The notes under the pieces were generated by a model that was not told the origin of the DNA, made no database searches, and saw nothing but the letters and a program-made list of their open reading frames with translations. 10,648 bases of DNA. Origin: Lysobacterales bacterium UBA5700. Lineage in GTDB: Bacteria > Pseudomonadota > Gammaproteobacteria > Xanthomonadales > Xanthomonadaceae. Of the stretch, positions 6,567-10,648 are shown piece by piece. The number at the start of each line of letters is the position of its first letter. The first letter of the stretch is position 1. A program made the translations under genes and the position numbers. The DNA is taken from NCBI GenBank assembly GCA_002420085.1, contig DIHI01000148.1, forward strand, positions 20,533 through 31,180, written 5' to 3'.

Positions 6567-7113
6567 GGCGACGTTGATGGTTCCAGAGGGTTTCGCCATG
6601 GCCGTCGTGGCGAGCGAGTACTCGGGCGATCACGAACAGCAGGTCGGACAGCCGGTTGAGGTAGCGGATCGCCTCCGGTCGGACGGCTTCGATCCGGGAC
6701 AGGGCGACGGTTTCGCGTTCGGCCCGTCGGCAGATCGTGCGGGCCAGGTGGCAATGGGCGGCGGCCTGGCCGCCACCGGGCAGGATGAAATCCTTGAGCG
6801 GTGGCAGGTCGGCATTGAGATCGTCGAGTGCGGTTTCCAGACGATCGATGTCGCCGTCGAAGATGGCGGCATGGCCTGGGATGCACAGTTCGCCGCCGAG
6901 ATCGAACAGTTGATGCTGGACCGAGGTCAGCAGGTCGTGGATGGCCGCTGGCAGCGGGCAGGCCAGAACCACGCCGATCGCCGAGTTGGCTTCATCGACG
7001 GTGCCATAGGCGCCGACCCGGATGGCGTCCTTGCCGGTCCGGCTGCCGTCGCCAAGGCCGGTACTGCCATCGTCACCGGTACGGGTATAGATCTTGGAGA
7101 GTCGGTTACCCAT
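6559..7113 (-). CDS. PduO-type cob(I)alamin adenosyltransferase
   Basis: This 184-aa enzyme transfers the adenosyl group of ATP to cob(I)alamin, making adenosylcobalamin in the cytoplasm. Its length is typical of PduO-type enzymes. Family motifs are present in order: the N-terminal ATP-binding loop IYTRTGDDGSTGL (8-20), RVGAYGTVDEANSAIG (32-47), FILPGG (109-114), ARTICRRAER (124-133) and YLNRLSDLLFVIAR (151-164). The arginine-rich CRRAER segment carries conserved nucleotide-contacting residues. The ATG at 7113 overlaps the DUF6580 stop by 8 bp (ATGGGTAA), and longer upstream starts would run far into that gene. It differs from the unrelated CobA/BtuR and EutT types. No adenosylcobalamin-dependent enzyme is in the window; MetH on the left uses methylcobalamin instead. 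A role in corrinoid salvage together with the membrane protein is plausible. Confidence 0.95.
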   Translation of the reverse strand: MGNRLSKIYTRTGDDGSTGLGDGSRTGKDAIRVGAYGTVDEANSAIGVVLACPLPAAIHDLLTSVQHQLFDLGGELCIPGHAAIFDGDIDRLETALDDLNADLPPLKDFILPGGGQAAAHCHLARTICRRAERETVALSRIEAVRPEAIRYLNRLSDLLFVIARVLARHDGHGETLWNHQRRHG

Positions 7114-7702
7114 GCCGGGTCGCGACCCCCGGATCGGCGGCCAGCCAGGCCGGCGGATGCTGCCGGAGCAGTTCGAAGCCGCCAAACAGCAGGCCGGCAT
7201 AGAACAGGGTGCCGAGCACGGTCCACTGGAAGAACGGGATGCCGGCGAGGTAGGCGGCCAGCAGTCCCGCAGGGTTGGCGGGGTACAGGCCGCTGCTCAG
7301 CCAGGCGCCGAAGTTGGTGATCAGGAAGAACAGCAGCGAGCCGGTCAGGGCATAGGCCAGCACGCGGGTGGCACCGACCCGAGCACGCAGGCCGAAGCCA
7401 AGCAGGGTGATCACGACGATGCTGGCATAGACCAGGGCGTGATCCAGCGACAGCAGGTGCTGGCTGTACAGGCCGCCGAGCATGCCGGCCAGGACCAGAT
7501 CGGAGATCGCCATCGCCAGCAGCGGTGTGATCAGCGCCCAGCGGCGAGCGGCGAACCAGGCGCCACCGAACAGGGCCATGGCTTCCATCGGAGCGAAATT
7601 GGGCGGGTGCGGCAGCAGTCGGGTCAGGGCGGCGACCAGGATCATCGCCGTCAGCACCAGGGGGGCGGCGCGCAGGCGGGAGGTATCGGGTGTCGGGCTC
7701 AT
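7106..7702 (-). CDS. DUF6580-family integral membrane protein, candidate S-component-like transporter
   Basis: This 198-aa hydrophobic protein has about five to six membrane segments (roughly 14-30, 40-75, 88-105, 115-137, 142-158, 161-178). It matches by pattern the family annotated as DUF6580 putative transport proteins: RLLPHPPNFAPMEAMALFGG (28-47), AISDLVL (65-71), FFLITNFGAWL (125-135) and GIPFF (154-158). Its size and topology resemble substrate-binding S components of ECF transporters. It is the first gene of an operon with cob(I)alamin adenosyltransferase (8-bp overlap), so corrinoid or precursor uptake is a reasonable guess. It has no cysteine, so it lacks the cobalt-coordinating cysteine described for the B12 transporter BtuM. 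The ATG at 7702 is chosen because the family motif begins about 27 residues later; no strong ribosome-binding site is visible. The substrate is inference only. Confidence 0.85.
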   Translation of the reverse strand: MSPTPDTSRLRAAPLVLTAMILVAALTRLLPHPPNFAPMEAMALFGGAWFAARRWALITPLLAMAISDLVLAGMLGGLYSQHLLSLDHALVYASIVVITLLGFGLRARVGATRVLAYALTGSLLFFLITNFGAWLSSGLYPANPAGLLAAYLAGIPFFQWTVLGTLFYAGLLFGGFELLRQHPPAWLAADPGVATRHG

Positions 7703-7908
7703 TTCGGGTGCGGGTCCGGTTGGTTGATCGTGTCGGGTCAGTGTGCTGGGCAGGTGGGGCGGCGGCTTGAGTGCGCGATCGCAGGGCGATGATGACACTC
7801 GATGCCGATGGCGAAAGGGTACACTTAACCCGTAGTTCCCACACCCCTCGGCTGTCGTCGGCGCCACGCTGGTCGGGATGTTCGGTTCCGTCCGCGAGCG
7901 CGTTCCTC

Positions 7909-9147
7909 ATGTCAGACCCGCACGATACCTGTGATATCGCCATCATCGGCTCCGGCCTGGTCGGTGCCAGCCTGGCCTGTGCGCTGGAGGGTTCCGGTCA
8001 GCGGGTGGTGTCGATCGAGGCGGTTGCCGCCGATGCCGGCAGCGGCGGACGCGATCCTGCCCGCAGCGGTTTCGACGAGCGCAATCTTGCGTTGGCCGAG
8101 ACCAGTCTGAATGCCCTCGACGCACTCGGTGTGCTGGCGCATCTGCGCGCGCCGTTGGCACCGATTCGCCATATCCACGTCTCGCGGGTCGGCGATTTCG
8201 GCGCAGTCCGATTGGCCGCCGAGGAACACGGTCGCACGCGCTTCGGTGCGGTGGTGGTGGCTCGGGAGTTGGGGGCTGCTCTCGAAGCCCGCCTGGCGAT
8301 GTTGTCTGGTCTGCGCCGACTGTGCCCGGCCCGGCTGGTCGAGGGTCAGGCACAGGCCGACGGTTGGCGGCTGCGACTGGCCTGTCCGGACGGCGAGCGG
8401 ATCCTGTTCGCGCGCTGTCTGATCGGTGCCGATGGTGCGGCCAGTCAGACCCGGCGCCTGCTGGCGATCCCCGATCAGCGCCATGATTATCAGCAGACCC
8501 TGTTGGTCGCGGCCGTGGCCGGTGAGCGGCGCGCCGATGGCCATGCCTGGGAGCGTTTCGATCGGTACGGGCCGATCGCGCTGCTGCCGCGTCCGGATGG
8601 GCTTTTCGGTGCGGTGATGGGGGTTGCACGCGAGCAGGCGGAGGCGGTCTCGGCACTGTCGGATGATGCCTGGCTCGATCTGTTGCAGCAACGGTTCGGT
8701 TGGCGGGCCGGGCGTTTCCTGCGGGTCGGCCGCCGGGCGGCCTATCCGATGGTCCGGGTGCTGGCCGAGCGGATCGCCGGCCACCGGGCGGTATTGATGG
8801 GCAATGCCGCCCAGACCCTGCATCCGATCGGGGCGCAGGGCTTCAATCTCGGTCTGCGCGATGCGCTGACCTATGCCGAGTTGCTGGTCGCCGCAGGACC
8901 AGACGGCGATCCTGGTGGGGCCAGCCTGATCGGCGAATACGTCCGGGCGCGGCACGAGGATCGCGAGCGGACCGTGGCATTCAGTGATGGTCTGGCTCGC
9001 CTGACCAGTAACGAGACCCGGCTGGCGGCCGGTCTGCGTTCGCTCGGTCTGTTGGCCTTGCAGCACCTGCCGGGTCTGCGGGCACCGCTGGCGGTGGCGG
9101 CGATGGGGTATCGCGGCCGCACCCCGCGATTGGCCCGGAGCCGCTGA
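7909..9147 (+). CDS. ubiH: UbiH, 2-polyprenyl-6-methoxyphenol hydroxylase
   Basis: This 412-aa FAD monooxygenase hydroxylates an aromatic-ring carbon during ubiquinone synthesis, in the membrane-associated Ubi complex. It has the N-terminal dinucleotide fold GSGLVGA (14-20), FDERNLALAETSLNAL (55-70) and VVVARELGAAL (115-125). The central LIGADGA (171-177) is the conserved DG motif contacting FAD and NAD(P)H. GNAAQTLHPIGAQGFNLGLRD (298-318) is the second FAD motif; Asn-Ala-Ala-Gln in place of the usual Asp-Ala-Ala-His is what I recall for UbiH itself and separates it from UbiI and UbiF. Length is normal. The ATG at 7909 begins MSDPHDTCDIAIIG, the expected distance before the FAD motif; earlier in-frame starts would add 46 residues unlike the family. 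Its stop overlaps the next gene's start by one base. It is divergent from the DUF6580 gene, 206 bp away, with no clear promoter. Confidence 0.94.
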   Translation: MSDPHDTCDIAIIGSGLVGASLACALEGSGQRVVSIEAVAADAGSGGRDPARSGFDERNLALAETSLNALDALGVLAHLRAPLAPIRHIHVSRVGDFGAVRLAAEEHGRTRFGAVVVARELGAALEARLAMLSGLRRLCPARLVEGQAQADGWRLRLACPDGERILFARCLIGADGAASQTRRLLAIPDQRHDYQQTLLVAAVAGERRADGHAWERFDRYGPIALLPRPDGLFGAVMGVAREQAEAVSALSDDAWLDLLQQRFGWRAGRFLRVGRRAAYPMVRVLAERIAGHRAVLMGNAAQTLHPIGAQGFNLGLRDALTYAELLVAAGPDGDPGGASLIGEYVRARHEDRERTVAFSDGLARLTSNETRLAAGLRSLGLLALQHLPGLRAPLAVAAMGYRGRTPRLARSR

Positions 9148-10352
9148 TGGCGCGTCGCAGTTCGATTCTCGATGCCGTGGTGGTCGGCGCCGGTGTGGTC
9201 GGCGCGACCGCCGCGCTGGCCCTGGCTCGCGACGGGCGTCGGGTTGCCTTGGTCGAGGCGCGTCAGCCCGAGCCGTGGCAGGCGAGTCGCCACGACCCTC
9301 GGGTGTTTGCCCTGGCCCAGGACAGTGTCGCCCTGCTGGATGGGCTGGGTCTGTGGTCGGCCATCCGTGTCAGCCGCGCCCAGTCGTATCGCCGGATGCA
9401 GGTGTGGGATGCAGCCGGTGGCGGCGAACTGGTGTTCGACGGTGATCGGCTCGGCCATCCGACCCTGGGCTGGATCGTCGAACAGGGTGTGTTGATCGAG
9501 CATTTGTGGCGGGCATTGGCGGTCGAGGCCGGTGTCGAGCGGTATTGTCCGGAGCGGGTCGCCGGATTCGTGTCGGAAGCCGATGCCATCAGTGTCGATC
9601 TGGCCGCTGCCGGCCGGTTGCGGGCACGTGTGCTGGTGGCTGCCGATGGTGCCGGCTCGGCGCTGCGCGAGATGGCCGGAATCAGCGTCGATCGCCACGA
9701 CTATCGACAGCGTGCCCTGGTCGCCTATGTCGCCACCCGCCGGCCGCATGGTGAGACTGCCTGGCAGCGTTTCCTGCCGGATGGGCCATTGGCCTTTCTG
9801 CCGTTCAGCGATGGCGTGTTCGCCCAGGCGGCGCCGGGCTGCACCAGTTCGATCGTCTGGACCCAGTCGGAGGCCGAGGCGGAACGCCGACTGGCTGTGC
9901 CGGATGCGGTTTTTCGCAGTGAACTGGAGCGCGCCTTCGACGCCACCCTGGGCGAGATCGTGGCAGCAACCCCGCCGCTGGCATTCCCGCTGCGCCGGCA
10001 GTTAGCGGCCGAGTATGTCGCAGGTCGGATGGTCCTGGTCGGCGATGCCGCGCATGCCGTGCATCCCCTGGCCGGACAGGGGGTCAATCTCGGTCTGCGC
10101 GATGTCGCCTGCCTGCGTCGAATGATCGCTGCGGCCGGCGAGCGCGATATCGGTGCGCCCTGGCGGCTGGCGCGCTACCAGCGCGAGCGACGCAGCGATG
10201 CGACCGTGTCGGCGCATGCCTTCGAGACCATCGATCGGCTGTTTTCCAACGATGCCGTGTTGCCGACCCTGGTTCGCGGTCATCTGCTCGGTCTGGCTGG
10301 CCACATGCCATTGTTGCCGCGCCTGCTCTGGCGGCATGCGGCCGGGCTGTAG
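9147..10352 (+). CDS. UbiI/UbiF/VisC-type ubiquinone biosynthesis flavin hydroxylase
   Basis: This 401-aa protein is a second member of the UbiH/UbiF/VisC/COQ6 family and should hydroxylate another position of the ubiquinone ring. It has the FAD-binding GAGVVGA (14-20), PRVFALAQDS (51-60), YRRMQVWDA (81-89), LGWIVEQ (107-113), AADGAGS (165-171) and GDAAHAVHPLAGQGVNLGLRD (299-319), with the regular Asp-Ala-Ala-His. Placement directly after ubiH parallels E. coli ubiH-ubiI and suggests UbiI, but the DGPLAFLPF segment and the C-terminal end recall UbiF. I therefore give no symbol. The start overlaps the ubiH stop by 1 bp (TGATG), the classic termination-reinitiation arrangement. No clear hairpin terminator follows its TAG, and the convergent deaminase gene ends 53 bp further on. 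Confidence 0.93.
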   Translation: MARRSSILDAVVVGAGVVGATAALALARDGRRVALVEARQPEPWQASRHDPRVFALAQDSVALLDGLGLWSAIRVSRAQSYRRMQVWDAAGGGELVFDGDRLGHPTLGWIVEQGVLIEHLWRALAVEAGVERYCPERVAGFVSEADAISVDLAAAGRLRARVLVAADGAGSALREMAGISVDRHDYRQRALVAYVATRRPHGETAWQRFLPDGPLAFLPFSDGVFAQAAPGCTSSIVWTQSEAEAERRLAVPDAVFRSELERAFDATLGEIVAATPPLAFPLRRQLAAEYVAGRMVLVGDAAHAVHPLAGQGVNLGLRDVACLRRMIAAAGERDIGAPWRLARYQRERRSDATVSAHAFETIDRLFSNDAVLPTLVRGHLLGLAGHMPLLPRLLWRHAAGL

Positions 10353-10405
10353 TCGGGTCTGCGCGCCAGGCTCGGCCCACCGGCTGGCATGGCGATACGC
10401 TGCGA

Positions 10406-10648
10406 TCAGTATCGGGCACCGCCGGCGGTCCGATAGTCGCGCAACACGGCACAGGCGTGCTCACGTCGGATATCGCGGCGAACCGCGATGCCACGTCGGT
10501 TCAGGTGTCCGATCCAGTCGTCGGGCAGCGGACCTTCGTCGAACTCGGTGAGTGCCTCGACGTCCTCCGAGCGGGCGCCGATCAGCAATTCGTCGATGCC
10601 GGCCCAGACGCTGGCGCCATAGCACTGGCAGCAGGGTTGGGCCGAGGT
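10406..10648 (-). CDS. Nucleoside deaminase, C-terminal part (cut by right edge)
   Basis: The visible 80 residues, read in from the right edge, start TSAQPCCQCYGA. PCxxC is the second half of the zinc site of the cytidine/deoxycytidylate-deaminase superfamily; the first half with the HxE motif and the true start are outside the window. The following WAGIDELLIGARSEDVEA and the tail (DEGPLPDDWIGHLNRRGI...) match nucleoside-deaminase proteins I recall from xanthomonads. It should deaminate a nucleoside or base such as guanine or cytosine, but the exact substrate cannot be told. Related TadA enzymes edit tRNA, and the extended C-terminal tail argues against that. Convergent with the UbiI-like gene. 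Confidence 0.85.
   Translation of the reverse strand, partial: TSAQPCCQCYGASVWAGIDELLIGARSEDVEALTEFDEGPLPDDWIGHLNRRGIAVRRDIRREHACAVLRDYRTAGGARY

Noticed and set aside
7792..7825. Promoter for ubiH from ATGACA (7792-7797) and TACACT (7820-7825)
   Set aside because: The spacing is 22 nt, too long for a normal sigma-70 promoter.
7703..7908. Cobalamin riboswitch upstream of the DUF6580-adenosyltransferase operon
   Set aside because: I looked for the GCCACTG B12 box on the minus strand and did not find it in the 206-bp divergent region.
8800..8812. Apparent loss of the conserved Asp in the second FAD motif of UbiH (GNAAQ instead of GDAAH)
   Set aside because: This substitution is the normal form in UbiH proteins as I recall them, so it is a family marker and not a defect.
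7912..9066. Minus-strand open frame of 384 aa opposite ubiH
   Set aside because: It is the shadow of ubiH; its translation has no domain signal and is rich in Gln/Arg/Thr from reverse-frame reading.

Overview
The window is 10.6 kb of GC-rich DNA, most genes being roughly 65-75% GC. It looks like a gammaproteobacterial chromosome, most likely Xanthomonadales/Lysobacterales or a close relative. The clues are a MetH N-terminal module with a family-specific insert that I recall from Xanthomonas-type MetH, a UbiH plus UbiI-like hydroxylase pair, and a nucleoside deaminase of a type I recall from xanthomonads. No tRNA, rRNA, CRISPR array, transposase or phage gene is visible.

Layout. (1) Bases 1-1573, minus strand: an ArsR-type regulator fused to a SAM-methyltransferase-like domain (SahR architecture) overlaps by 4 bp the start of metH (cobalamin-dependent methionine synthase), which runs off the left edge. 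A possible promoter and a TTGATCGCTCAA inverted repeat lie just upstream. (2) Bases 1574-5579: a loosely packed accessory stretch. It holds two long intergenic regions, a secreted HExxH metallopeptidase-like protein in a distinctly AT-richer patch, a 511-aa lipoprotein with one CxxCH haem-c site, a strong hairpin between convergent genes, and a secreted protein of unknown function on the minus strand. (3) Bases 5613-7702, minus strand: a tightly overlapping three-gene operon of a DUF6580-type membrane protein, a PduO-type cob(I)alamin adenosyltransferase and a histone-deacetylase-like amidohydrolase. (4) Bases 7909-10352, plus strand: ubiH and a second UbiI/UbiF/VisC-type flavin hydroxylase, overlapping by 1 bp; both act in ubiquinone ring hydroxylation. 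(5) Bases 10406-10648, minus strand: the C-terminal part of a zinc nucleoside deaminase, cut by the right edge.

How they fit together. A B12/one-carbon theme links the left and middle blocks. MetH uses methylcobalamin, the regulator probably senses the methylation by-product S-adenosylhomocysteine, and the adenosyltransferase makes adenosylcobalamin. The DUF6580 membrane protein encoded just ahead of the adenosyltransferase is therefore a candidate for corrinoid uptake, although no cobalamin riboswitch is visible. The ubi pair is standard respiratory-quinone housekeeping. The accessory stretch contains the least understood proteins: the haem lipoprotein, the metallopeptidase-like protein and the secreted unknown. 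I see no clear evidence that they form one system.
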